A stretch of 64,000 nucleotides of DNA from Morchella semilibera. Its lineage: Eukaryota; Ascomycota; Pezizomycetes; Pezizales; Morchellaceae. Position 1 is the first letter of the stretch. Each line of letters begins with the position of its first letter. The position numbers and the translations under genes are program-made. Where the stretch lies: the NCBI GenBank assembly GCA_009192285.1, contig CM018605.1:1140530-1204529 (forward strand). The letters are read 5' to 3'. Under the pieces are notes generated by a model. It worked only from the letters and a program-made list of their open reading frames with translations, did not search any database and was not told where the DNA came from. Shown in pieces: positions 49,278 through 60,650 of this stretch.

Positions 49278-50351
49278 ATGTCGAGAATGCCTGCCCTACT
49301 GTTGCCAGATACAGCAGCGCCTTTTGCTCCCCGCTCACCTCCTACGGTTGTTCTGAATACAACAGTGGATCCATGGCTGACCGCCACACTGAAACGCATT
49401 AATCGTATCAAGCGTCCCCTCAACAGCGTTCCTCAGCACATGAAATGTTTAATTGAAACTCTCTCACAAGTCTCAGCGATCTGGAATCTCTGCAGTCTCA
49501 TGGTAGCACGTGCGCCCGAAGCAGAAATCGAAAGACATGAACATCCCCTGCTGGACGCCATCTACAGGTACCAACTCATCCATATCAAGGCATATGTTGT
49601 CCATATCGACCTGGTCCTCTCAAACGAAATCGCCTTCAAACTCTCGCAAGACACGATAAAGGATCTTATCCAATATCACCAGGATGTATTTCTTGTGGAT
49701 CAGGCGGCGACAACCTGGCACTGGACTGACAAGGATACGCAAATGAAGAGACTGCATGAGGAATTTGTCCAAACTGTCAACAAATTCGTGTATCGAACGG
49801 ATGCAGTTGCGCTGGAAGGCATGGAAGATGACGGCGCTGGTGAACTTCTCTGCGGACGGAGCGATGATGTCAGAAACCTCGTGATGGGTTTTTTCCTACC
49901 CTTGCTGCCACCTCCACCTAGAATCGTGGATGTAGTTCGTGCCCCTCCTCCCCTGCTTCCCAGCTCGCCTGGGGCTACAAATTGGTGGTCGCCAACCCCG
50001 CCCGCTCCGCCGCCATCACTACCACCGCCTCCTCCGGTTGAGGCTTGGAAGATATTGCCATCCAGCCCCGATACGGACAGTCCACCCACGTCAAACTCAA
50101 CAATGTATCCGTCGATCTGGGGGAATATGGGTATGTCGGATATGTCCAGCATGAGCTCACCCGCAACGCAGCAGCAGCAGCACCAGCAGCAATATTCTCA
50201 GCCGCCTTCAAACCAACTTCCCTTGACACCTCTTCCGCTTCCGCTTCCGAGCTTGTTGGCCCAACAGTGCAGCACTGGCAGTGGTTTTGGCGGTTTCGGT
50301 TGGATAGGTACCAAGAATATGCAACAACCATGTGACTGCCGGGCGCGCTAG
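49278..50351 (+). CDS. Hypothetical protein, 357 aa, helical N-terminus and Pro/Gln-rich C-terminus
   Basis: Single-exon frame from ATG 49278. Not recognised. Residues 1-30 are Pro/Ala-rich. About 30-185 look like a folded, mainly helical domain (LTATLKRINRIKRPLNSVPQ, HMKCLIETLSQVSAIWNLC, LIHIKAYVVHIDLVLSNEIA, YHQDVFLVDQAATTWHW), with balanced composition and regular hydrophobic spacing. From about 215 it is disordered and Pro-rich (PTPPAPPPSLPPPPP), then Met/Ser-rich, a short Gln/His tract, and a Cys-containing end. No signal peptide, and no membrane helix beyond a short hydrophobic stretch LVMGFFLPLLPP. A C/T-rich leader of several hundred bases precedes the ATG, as in many fungal genes. 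The single frame and the contrast between folded and disordered halves favour a real gene. It could be lineage-restricted. Confidence 0.65.
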   Translation: MSRMPALLLPDTAAPFAPRSPPTVVLNTTVDPWLTATLKRINRIKRPLNSVPQHMKCLIETLSQVSAIWNLCSLMVARAPEAEIERHEHPLLDAIYRYQLIHIKAYVVHIDLVLSNEIAFKLSQDTIKDLIQYHQDVFLVDQAATTWHWTDKDTQMKRLHEEFVQTVNKFVYRTDAVALEGMEDDGAGELLCGRSDDVRNLVMGFFLPLLPPPPRIVDVVRAPPPLLPSSPGATNWWSPTPPAPPPSLPPPPPVEAWKILPSSPDTDSPPTSNSTMYPSIWGNMGMSDMSSMSSPATQQQQHQQQYSQPPSNQLPLTPLPLPLPSLLAQQCSTGSGFGGFGWIGTKNMQQPCDCRAR

Positions 50352-53300
50352 GAAAGACTGAGGCAAGATCACCTGTGGAGAAATTTCTAAGGATGGCTGG
50401 AGCTGGCATTCACGAGACTGGAAGATATGACAACAGCAGCGATGAGACATGAACAGGGCCTTATCAGCACTTTTCTTTCAAATTGTTTTAATCGGTTATA
50501 CGGGGATTTTTTTTGCGAGCGATCGCAGGGATGGAAATGGTCGGAACCACAGTACCGAGCTACGATACACATACACTGAACACTGAACACTTGTACTATC
50601 ATTGGGCGGTCAAATTCGATTTTTTGTTTGGGCTTTTTTTTTTTTTTCCTTTTGTTTATTCTCGTTTTAGCGATCGGTTGGGTGGCGGTCGGCGGTCAAG
50701 CGTTGTTTTTTATTATTTTTTTATTTTTCCCTTTTTCCCTTTGTACAATGCCTTGTTTATTTTATCCCCTTATTGGTTTTATTAGCGTAGCGTTGACTTT
50801 TTCTTTTTTTTTTCGATTTGATAATGCTTTTTCTTGTTTTATTATCATCGCGGGTGGTTTGCAATTTGAGGTTTTACTAAGACGGTCGCAGCAATGCCGG
50901 AAAACACAAAAAAAGAAAAGAATATGGAGCAAGTACCGATTACTGGAGAATTGGAGCTTGTCTACCTTTGTATCTTTTGTATTTCTCTTTTTTCTCCTTT
51001 GTAGTTTATTATTTTCTGATCTCTTTACGCCTGGGCTTGATCAGTTGTTTCGTTTCCTTCATATTTTGGTACATCTACCATCTCTTTTATTTGTCAATCA
51101 ATTTGTCAATCTTCTTCATTTTCATTCATTCATTCTTTCTAGGGAAGGGGGCAATACTTAGGGTAGGCGAGCAATATCTTATGGAGGGCGGTGGGAAGGG
51201 GTGGCATAGCGTGGACTTTTTCTCTTTCATTGGGATATATATATCAGGATGTGGTCATTTCCTTTTTCGCTATTTTCACTTCTTACACTCGCTTTTGCAC
51301 ATATTTAGTTATTTACCGTTTTTTTTATTTCTTTTCGCGATCAAGCTATGGACTGAAGTTTTAAACATCAAGAAACCGATCCCTTAATCTTCCGTATTTG
51401 GACCCATTTGACCTGATGTGTGAATTCCCACGAACAATACTGGCCACAGTATATGACATGCTCATACGGGACGCCGGGGAAGGGGCCTTTTTTTCCACTC
51501 TAGTTTTTAGCTCGGAGATAACAAGATCGAGAGTTAGAGAGAATTTACTTGGATCATGGAAGTCACGAAGATCCAAAGTCGAAGGGGGGAGAGAGAGAGA
51601 GGGGGGGGGGGGGGGGCGCCGGGGGTGGAGCGGGGGTTGGATGGGATGGGATGGAATGGGATGATGGATAGGATCTGAAGAACTGGGTTTTACGAAGCCT
51701 TTTTTCTTCTTTTTTCTACGATTTCCTGTTTCCTGATATCCTCCCCTTCTTCCGCCCCTAGCTTACAGATTTTCCGGGCCCCGCCCTTCTCTTTTCTAAG
51801 CTTTAATTTCCTTTCTAGCCAGTCAGTGACGGTATTTGGGTTTCTTGTATAATCAACTGGTGACCCCATCAACCAATATGGTCGTCCAGTTAGCCAGCTA
51901 GGCTAGTTATCCCTTTTTTTTTTTTAAACCCCCTCTCCTAGCTTTTTTTTCTCCCCTCTTGCAATACTCTTCTCACTTGATCTTTTTCCGCATGATAGAT
52001 CATGGGGGCGAAAAAAAAAAGACCGAAGAAAGAAAGCTACACTCGGTCCTCCTCCTGCTCCTACTCCTACTCACTCAACGCAAGGTGAATCGCGCACATA
52101 TGCTTGCTCATGATTGAGAAGGTAGGTGATATGATTAATATCTACATAGAAAGCTAGCATTATGATGTACATACGCCTTCCCCCCCCCCCCCCCCTCCCT
52201 CCCTCCCCGCTGGGTTTATCATCCACATGACCTGATCCTCCCTTCCCTCCCCTTCCCTTCCTCCCTCGAGCTCCGTCCCGGCCTGTGCTCTGTCTTAAAA
52301 ATTTTTGTTTTTTTGTGCTTTATTTTTTTTTATTTTTTTTTCTTTTTTGCCTATTCTTTGCAAAGCTCCTACTTCTTTTTTTCTTTCTTTTTTCTTTGCA
52401 GAGTTGACTTGACTTGATTCTCCTTAGACTGGTACGGTACGGAATGTTTCTGTTTCTGTTTCTGATCACGACTTTTTTTTTTTTTTTTTTTTCCTTTCTT
52501 CCCTCCCTCTCTCTCTTTCTCTGTAGCCTTGGCCCCTGCCTGGCTGCCATGGACTGGACCTGTGGCCTGAGCATTTTTGAAATACACAAATTGCAGAAAC
52601 CCCACCGGCCTTTCCCCTTCACAGCTCGTGACCGGACATGAGAGCAGTTCAGACCGGCCTACATGCCCCCCCCCCCTCCAAATCAACAGGGGTGAGGGGG
52701 TGGAAAGAGAGAAGTGAGAGAGAGAGAGAGAGAGAGAAGAGGTACAGGTACAGGTACGTACGTACATACATTACAGACAGACAGGTACACAACGTTAACG
52801 GCCAGTATTACAGCATGGTAGGATAACAGCTATCTACCCTACCCTACCTACCCTACCCACCACCTACCCTGTCCAAGTGTCATATCATGTCAGCCGGCGG
52901 AGAGAAGAGGCAGGTACGTACATACGACCTCTTAGTTGTTGTAGGTACATCATGTACGTATCTCAGAACGTAGCTATACAATCGCAACTACATCAGTTCA
53001 ATTCCCAATGAAATATCCCGTGTCTGCCCTTCTACTTTTTTTTTTTTTTTTTTTCTTTTCAAAAGTGCAAAGTACATCTGCACCCACCCTCTGTTTCATA
53101 GCTTGACCTGGCAAGCTCGTGATCGGACGTGTGCGTGTAGGTACATATATGTATACATGTATATTCAAAAAGACCGTTGCAGTGTGCATACATGCCCGTA
53201 CCAGGGTCATGGGCGTCTAGAGGGAAGAGAATAGGGCTAGTCAGATAGCTACATGTAGCTTGGGTAGAGGGAAGAAGAAGGAAAAAAAAAAGCTAATCAT

Positions 53301-54337
53301 GGATTATGACTCGCAGAGTGTAAGAAAAATCGAAATCCACAACACGGGCCCCCCACAACACAACACACCCTAAGGGCGCGATGGGGAGGGGAGGGGGTTC
53401 AAGGTAAGTGAAGTACATACATAGACTTCGCTTCGGATGAAACCGAGTAGTTAGCCATGTGGGATGGACTATTGGCATATGTTCCGAAAGGTAACCCCAC
53501 AATCGCTGCGGGGGCACCCCAGCTAGCTGTTAGGCTTTAGATAAACATATTTCAGTATTCCCGGGGTCTAGATAGATTGCCCATGGAATAGGGCAGGGGT
53601 CCCTGAGAGGATCCGGGAGCGAAGTAGAAGTGGAACATGTAGGCCTATGTAGCTCTTGGAGATTAGAAGTCGAGGTGATATGGTAGAGGAAAGGAAGGGA
53701 AGGGGAAAGGCTGAGGGTCAGGTAGATGATCGTCTATCTTTCGGTCTTCACCTCCCCCCCCCCCACCCCCGGGGAGCCCTTTCACCCCTGGTACGGAGGC
53801 TAAATGTAGTGGGAATGAGTGGCCGGTTAATGTACCAGTGTTGTGTGGAGTACAAGTTTTTTGTTTTTCATATCTTCTATTGGTCTGGAAAGATTCCTCT
53901 CTTCTGACAGGTCCAGCATCCGATAACGAAAGCTATCCATTCAAACGAGTTATAAATATAAACCAAAGTCTATGAACGCCAGAACAAAAGGAGAAGGGAT
54001 CTCTCCACGTGCACAAACCCATGACATGAGCCAGTCCCACACATGTCATCCAGCGGTACCTACACAGTACCAGCCACGCATGACCGGACATGCACTCCCC
54101 CCCAGCCAGCAGCCCAGACAGAAAGAAAAATAAATAAAATAACAACGCAGATAAAGAAACAACGAGGTTGGGAAAGTATGAAGAAGTATCCTGCGCATAT
54201 GTATGTAGAGCAGAGAATTCGGACATATGTCCCCCCTGGACCTTCTTTGCTCCCCAAACGCAAGCGCAAGATAGTGAAAAGGATTACAAAAAATAACAAG
54301 AAAAAAGGTCAGTACGTCAATCATATCAGTTGATCGA
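50352..54337. other. Intergenic region with T-rich, purine-rich and homopolymer tracts
   Basis: About 4 kb. T-rich 50480-51350 is probably 3' flank; hydrophobic frames there (Phe/Leu-rich) reflect poly-T. G-run near 51601-51616, C-run 52180-52195, T-runs 52470-52495 and 53037-53054, AG repeat near 52717-52737, and two TACATGTA copies (53154, 53250). No supportable gene. Confidence 0.55.
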
Positions 54338-55388
54338 TCAGTTCCACCCAATAACGCCTTCCCCAAGTAGAACACTCAAGCCCTCAGGATCCTCCTCAGA
54401 CTCAGATATCTCGTCATATACCGCAGGAGTACGAGCAGACGTAGTAGTCACAGAAACTACTCTTCCAATAATGCCTTCTTCACCAACCCCGAGATCAAGC
54501 CTTCGGTCAAGTACCACCGATCCGGCGGTTTTCTCCGCGGACGGCAGCATGAGGTCTACACTGTGAAGTATTCGGCCTGCTGATGCAACACTTGAAGACA
54601 GGTCACCTAACTGACTGTTCAAAAGAGTTAGATCGGGCAAGAAATAATATTTCATATCATGCACTAGTTGTGTTTACATATGCATCTGTGCGAAATGTTT
54701 AAGCCTGCCCTGCCGGATGTAACCGGCTGACGGAGGAGGCGGAGAAGGAGGGGGACAGAACTTACTGGATCCTAAGCTTGCAGCAGGGCAGCTGCGGGCG
54801 CTCAAATTCGTAGGTCAGAGTAGTAGGGTCCGAGTGGCCGGCTCCGTTCTTAAACTGGAGGAGGCAGCTGAAAGAGCTTGTGCCGGTTGGGTGGATCCGG
54901 GCGACTACATTACACAAAAAACGGGGGGTGGGAGAGTTTATTAGCTGTAAAGTTTAATCGACAAGATAAAGGGTTTGTCTGGTATATAAAGGCCACTGAA
55001 CTCACCTGCACCGCCGAAAGACGTTCTTGAGGACTGGCCTTGACACATGACTGTTTGTTTTTTCGCGAGGGATCTGATATTCGGCTTGTTACTATTCGCT
55101 GAAGCTACAATGAAGCTAGGGGTAACGTCGTATTTCAATTGGTTGAGCCTTTCCAGTGAGAATTCAAGAGATGTCTGTTTATGAAAAGAGAGTCAACGTT
55201 TTTATACTGCTTGTCGGCATTTGTACTTTCTTTATGGAGCTGGTTGAGCATATAGTAAGTATATAGAATATTTGCGCGCGTTGAATTGAGCAGATTTGAG
55301 TACCTTGGTGGATTACCTTGGTGGGTACAAAAGCTACGTACCTCATGAATCCAGCCTCGGTAACAGGCATATTTATATTTTGTTTCAT
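54338..55388 (-). CDS. Hypothetical protein, 218 aa, four exons (predicted)
   Basis: Exons on the minus strand at 55388-55317, 55174-55006, 54904-54766 and 54614-54338 join in frame with standard sites: donors GTAATC, GTGAGT and GTAAGT, acceptors CAG, TAG and CAG, and a CTAAC branch before exon 4. No family recognised. Visible segments are SLEFSLERLNQLKYDVTPSF, IHPTGTSSFSCLLQFKNG, YEFERPQLPCCKLRIHQLGD, AGRILHSVDLMLPSAEK, GSVVLDRRLDLGVGEEGIIG and an acidic YDEISESEEDPEG near the end. The mix of strands and helices suggests a globular protein without membrane segments or signal peptide. The last exon is the most convincing; exon 1 and the true start are the least certain, and further 5' exons are possible. 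It is co-oriented with the alcohol dehydrogenase upstream of it, about 1.4 kb away. Confidence 0.5.
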
Positions 55389-55860
55389 ATTATATACACT
55401 TGTATTGCGAACGATAAGGCAATAGTTAGGTGATGAAGGTTTCGCCGGTCAGTCCCAGAGACATTGGTTGGATTGATTAGTAGTGGAGGGAAAAGAAGAG
55501 GAGGCTTGAGCAAAAGGTTCAAGCTCGAGATCTCAGGAATAACTTCCTTGATAGGGAGTGATCATCACTTGAGGACAATTTAGAGTTGGTGGAACGGCAC
55601 CAGTATCTGGTACATATAACCGCGCCTGGCCGTGAAGCTACATCTTGCTAGTTGCACCTAATTGTAGGAGGAGATTGGGGGGGGGGGGGTTGTGGAGGGG
55701 GAGAGAAGGGGGGGAGGGGGGAGGGGGGGGGAGGTGTGGAGCAAAGACCAATTGTGAAGATCAATGGGGAGGGAAGGAAGCCTAAGGCTATTTTGTACAG
55801 TTTTGAAAAGGACACTACTGTCTGAGCAATTCGACACTAGAATAAATCTGTTCAGTCCGT

Positions 55861-55896
<36 letters not shown>

Positions 55897-56831
55897 CTAT
55901 GCTGCTGCTGCTATGCTGCATTCATGCTTGTGGTACGTTCCACGAATATCTCCCGTCATAGCTAGCGCGCAGTTCAGGCCACAATACTTCTACATACTAG
56001 CCTTGGGGGAATAACAGCAGATTAGAGCAGAGTAAGCTCAGGCTTTAGAGTACATGTAGGCACTGTTGTTTAACGATATAATTATGTGTACTATATACGT
56101 CGATCTAATATACCTCCCATAATCATCTCCTTGCTGCTGCTGCTGCCTAATGTAATCATTCCATCCCGCACCTTCTCTAGGTGAGGTGGCACAAAAACCT
56201 AACCCTGTCGAGCTCACTTTGCTTTTTCTTGCCGGAGTACGCGAGACAACTCTCAAGACATTGTGGGATGCAAAGGGTATAAGACGAATCACATATATCA
56301 CCGTTAATGCTTCGAAACGGGAAAATTAACAAAACCAGGATCGTCAATTGTTTGGTTTGGTATTTCTCTTTGCCGTGACCCGATAAGTCGTCATCTTTTA
56401 CTCGTTTTGTTTCATACTTCTGCAGTACCATGGGCTTGGGAAGTAAATGCAAGTTGGATGATACAACGGAAATGAAACATCAGAGGTATGGTATCCCATC
56501 AACACCTTAATACAAAGACACTGAAATTACCACTGATACACCGGCCGCCTCCACAAAACTTTAATCATATGAAAGGAAAAGAAGAGTGAGAGAAAGAGAG
56601 GGGGAGAGGGAGGGAGGAGGAGAGGGAAGAGAGAGAGAGAACAAATCGTAATTAATTCCAACCCTATCCAAACTGCCGTCCCTACCCAATTTCCAGAATA
56701 ACAGGGATCCAGATACAAAGATTGATTTTCCTATGCGAATTAATTCCGTTCCAACATTCTCCTCTCCCCACTAGTGGGGGGACATGTGATCAACTAGAAT
56801 TTCAATGTGTGTTAAATTACTCCAAGCCTAC
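55389..56831. other. Intergenic region between two minus-strand genes
   Basis: 1.4 kb with a G/GA-rich tract (55676-55745), GCT/GTT triplet repeats (55862-55917), a GCT repeat (56132-56145), a purine-rich GAGA stretch (56580-56640) and one TACATGTA (56051). No gene seen. Confidence 0.55.
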
Positions 56832-58417
56832 CTAAAGCTTGAATATAACCTTCTGGACCTTCATCTTGTCGAAAATCTCATACCCCTCCTCGGCCTGCGA
56901 GAGCGGCATGATCTTATCCGCCATGAACCTAGAACATAAACCGTTTCAACACCTAACCGCCCGGAGAAGAGGATCAAGAAGAGAAGCTTACCCCAGCAGA
57001 TGCGATTTCTGCTTCAACAGCTCTAAAGCCTCCGGAAATACAGCCCTAACGGGGCACCTTCCAAACTGTATCCTCACATTCTTGTTGTACGCTTCGTTCC
57101 CTGAAAACGGTATCTGTTTCACGGCAGACGGAGATTGTCAGTATCCCCCATACCAAATATCCACATTTCGGCATATGTCTCCCTCCGGGAATTTACTTGC
57201 CTCCCCGTTGTGGACGCCTACACTACTAATCACACCCCAAGGCCTGATCACATCATATGCGGTCCTGAGCGCTGGGCTCATCCCCACTACCTCAATGACC
57301 ACGTCTGCGCCACGCCCCTCCGTGGCCTCCAGGATACGCCGCTTCATGCCCTCACCTTCGGCCATGAAGTTGAGCGGCTCGGCGCCGAGTGACTCCGCAA
57401 GCGCCAGGCGTGACGGCACAGAGTCGATGGCAAAGATGTGCTTAGGTTTAAAGGAGGCCGCGGCGATGAGAGCGCAGAGGCCGACGGGGCCGCACCCGAT
57501 AACCACTACGGTGGTTTCGGAGCGTTGGGCGGGCGTAAGCTTGGAGAGACCATTTGAGGCCGCGAAGTAGCCGCTATGAGGAGATGTCAATACTGGAGCA
57601 TCTAGCTTCAGGTAGTCACATTTCCTACGGGAATTGGAACTTACGTTGGGAACTACAATAGTCAGCTCATGATGGTCTCGGAGGCTACAATACCACAAGG
57701 AATACACTTACAATATCAGCCATCAGCACTAGCGTCTCCTCCGGTATCTCTGGTGGTGCCAGAAATAGGGTTCCATCCGCCATAGGACATCGCACCTATT
57801 CAACAAACACCTTAATCAGCTCCCACCTGTCCATGGCGCCACAGCGCACAATTATGGGAACTTACATATTCTGCCTGCGCGCCATCCAACTTCGCACAGC
57901 CAAACAGTAGACACTTCTCACATCTAGATGTCTGTCCCTGTTTACAGTAGAAGCATTCCAAGCTACATATCCAGCAATCAGCTAGCTAACCCCACATATC
58001 GATGACGTAAGACCTACCATGAAGCTGTAAATGGTGCAACAACCTTATCGCCCTTCTTGAACGCCTTCACTCCGGGTCCAACTTCCACGATTTCTCCCGT
58101 AAACTCGTGGCCCTGAAAAGAGCTGGTTAGCTGGTCCGTTGATTACAATCGGGAGAAACCATATCAACTAACCATGATGAACCCAGTCTCGCTGGGTTGA
58201 TGGCCTCGGAATACATGCAGTTCGCTGTATCTCGCCTTAGCCCTGCCATTACCACCCTAGAAAGAATGCTGGAAACTATTACTAACCTACCGCACAGCGC
58301 CGTGTACGAGACTTTGATAATCACATCTGTCGGGTCCATAATCGTTGGGACCGGCCGGTCCTCAACTACAATCTTATGGGGTCCCTTGAAGACCACTGCT
58401 TTCATGGTTCCAGTCAT
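56832..58417 (-). CDS. Zinc-dependent medium-chain alcohol dehydrogenase
   Basis: Nine minus-strand exons: 58417-58287, 58224-58173, 58112-58018, 57962-57866, 57795-57712, 57652-57645, 57573-57201, 57113-56992 and 56928-56832; 352 aa, normal for the family. GroES-like half: MKAVVFKGPHKIVVEDRPVP, catalytic C42GSELH47, GHEFTGEIVEVGPGVKAFKK with GHE at 62-64, and structural-zinc cysteines 93, 96, 99 and 107 in CLECFYCKQGQTSRC. Then the Rossmann half: VVVIGCGPVGLCALIAA, HIFAIDSVPSRLALAESLGA, FGRCPVRAVFPEAL and the end KVIFKL. Two splicing oddities: exon 6 is an 8-nt microexon (TTCCCAAC) that completes ADI-FPT-GYFAA, and intron 7 uses a GC-AG pair with donor GCAAGT. By family knowledge it is a cytosolic NAD(P)-linked oxidoreductase for alcohols or aldehydes, related to formaldehyde-dehydrogenase-like members; the substrate cannot be inferred. 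Confidence 0.92.
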
Positions 58418-60427
58418 TTGTGTAGGTGGGTTTGTAGTTGATTAAGCTAATTGTTTGGTTCAGGAAGCTATGAATATCATTGACAATGGTGGGGAAGTCC
58501 CTCTTATAAGGTGTGGGGAATTCGAGTAATCCTAACTCGGGAATGTGGGGTAAAGTGGGCAAACAGCCTCGGAAATCGCTTCTCCTCCTCCTCCACAGAT
58601 CAGTTCCGGGGACCGAGGCGACCGGCCTCCTTGTCAGGTCTTGCCATACTCTCTACGTACTATTCAGCTCTGCTCTACTGCCGTGTCTGGGTTGCAGAGA
58701 AGGCAAAGTAAGCTGGGCCATGGCATATGCATAGATATCTTGGTTCTACATGCCGTATGGCAACAGCCGAGGTTAACACCAAGAAGGAATTTGTGTTTGG
58801 GAGAAGAATTATTATTAAGGCTTATCCACATTCCTTGCACTACTGCTGGGGAAAAAGATCATCTTGGGGGGTCTTTTAATAAGCTGAGATGCCCGCGGAC
58901 GGCGGGGCACCTTTTTTGCCTATGATCAACCTGTACCCACATAGCCAACAGATCATCATCTCGCTGGGGTTACACACAGTATGCAGTGGCGCATGTAGCA
59001 ACCGATGAGTTACATTACTAGTGCGATGCGAGAAATTCTCCGACAGGCTCGATGTTGTGCTGTGGGATGAGCATGAGGGGGAGGGGGGGGGTGATTTTGT
59101 TTTGTTGATACATATTTTGAGTGATAAGACCAAGAGCTTAATTTGCCAAGGATTAGTAATGCTAGCAATACACTACTAAAGCGTATATCACATATCTCCC
59201 TCTGCCAGGATAAATAATAAAAAAACTTTTCTCCCTTTGTGGCGCAAATCTACATGGTGCCAAAAACCAGAATTGCCAATGCTTGCAATTTTTTTTCTTT
59301 GGGTCACTGGAAATCACTCGTTTGTATGTCTTGGCGCTAGACATGGAGGAGCAGCAGGTTTCCATTTCCCTCAGTGGGACACCGGATAATAGAGTCGGCA
59401 GACAGTGTGCATACCATGCATCCACTTCGTCCGATCCTCCCATTGCATACCTAGATGTACTACATGTAGGTGGCAGACCCGCCGTCGTCGTTTGTTCATC
59501 GGGTCTGCTCCCTGGCCCTGGCATACTAAAAAAAAAAAAAAAAGGGGGGGGGGGTGGATGACCTCACCACCAGATCCAGAACCGCCACAACAAAAAAACC
59601 TAAACCGCGAGTGTCATTTTCACAACGGTTGACACAGCAAGCAAGCCCTATCAGAAATAGTTAGCGCCCCCCTCCCCACACCCTCTGAAGGTTGATATGT
59701 GCAGCGCGTCAGAGGGGGGAGGGGTCCATACTTACATGTATTTGTTACTGGGGCTTACCTGGTTTCCGGTCATGGGCTGTCACTCGGTATTTCTGCTTGT
59801 GGGTGGGTGTCGTTTGTGGCTCTGCGTGTTGCGTACCGGCGCCCGTGTCGCTTGGTTTTGGGGCTGCGTCTACTGGCTAGCTACATTGCATGTACGGGAG
59901 TTGGGGGGGGGGGGGGTGAGGTACTAACTAGTGGAGAGGGCGTGGGGCGGGTAAGGGGCCGCGTTCGCTCCCTCTGGGTTCACTACGTAGGCTTTGGTCA
60001 GCGTAGAAATTATTTAGTAGCGTCGGGGGGGGTCGGGCGCCCAAGATGTGGTGGGGGGTGAGTAGGAGGGGCTAGGGTTTCGGGGGATTGGGGGGGGGAG
60101 GTTGTGCCCTTGTCCGGGAGGAAAAGAGGGCGGATACATGCAGCGGGGGGTGGGGGGAGCACGGGGAGGGGAATTGGGAAGCAGGGGTTGTGGGGAGTTG
60201 GGAGAAGGACGGCAGGAAATACCCCCACCCTCTACATGGAGAGAATAGAGGAGGCAGGTAGGGGGATAGGAGGGGGGGGGAACTTACCTCTCTAAAAAGA
60301 GGGTGCCAAATCCGGCCAACGGAGGGGGAGAGGGAGGAGGAGAGGGAAGGAAAGGAAGCAGGGGAAGGAAAGGGTAAAAACCCCTTCTCGACTCCTCGGA
60401 CTGCGCCCAGAAGTCAATAGGGGTTGT

Positions 60428-60449
60428 GTCCCCTCCGTGAGGAGGGGAC
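60428..60449. repeat. Perfect 9-bp stem hairpin with GTGA loop
   Basis: GTCCCCTCC-GTGA-GGAGGGGAC, no mismatch. It looks like a small stem-loop and is not followed by a T-run, so it is not a bacterial-style terminator. Confidence 0.7.
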
Positions 60450-60607
60450 GAGAGAAGCGATGAGGGGGAGGAGGAGAGAAGAAGCGCCGACCACCTGTCG
60501 ACACGCGTGAGGCGCGTCTAGGGTGGCCGGTGGGGGGGGGGGGCCGCGTATGGGGGCCCCCGGAGTTGACCGAAGCCAAACTCCATCGCCTTGACGCCCA
60601 TGGCCTG

Positions 60608-60650
60608 CAGGGGCAACAACAAGTGGCCTGCTGGCTTGTTGTTGCCCCTG
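60608..60650. repeat. Perfect 16-bp stem hairpin, possible small-RNA precursor
   Basis: CAGGGGCAACAACAAG, an 11-base loop (TGGCCTGCTGG), then CTTGTTGTTGCCCCTG: a fully complementary stem. Flanked by GGCCTG and GTGGCGGG. Could be a fold-back duplication or a hairpin transcript; no direct evidence of transcription. Confidence 0.7.

Noticed and set aside
50628-51387. Very hydrophobic Phe/Leu frames resembling membrane proteins
   Set aside because: They arise from poly-T rich 3' flanking DNA in overlapping frames and lack any conserved pattern.
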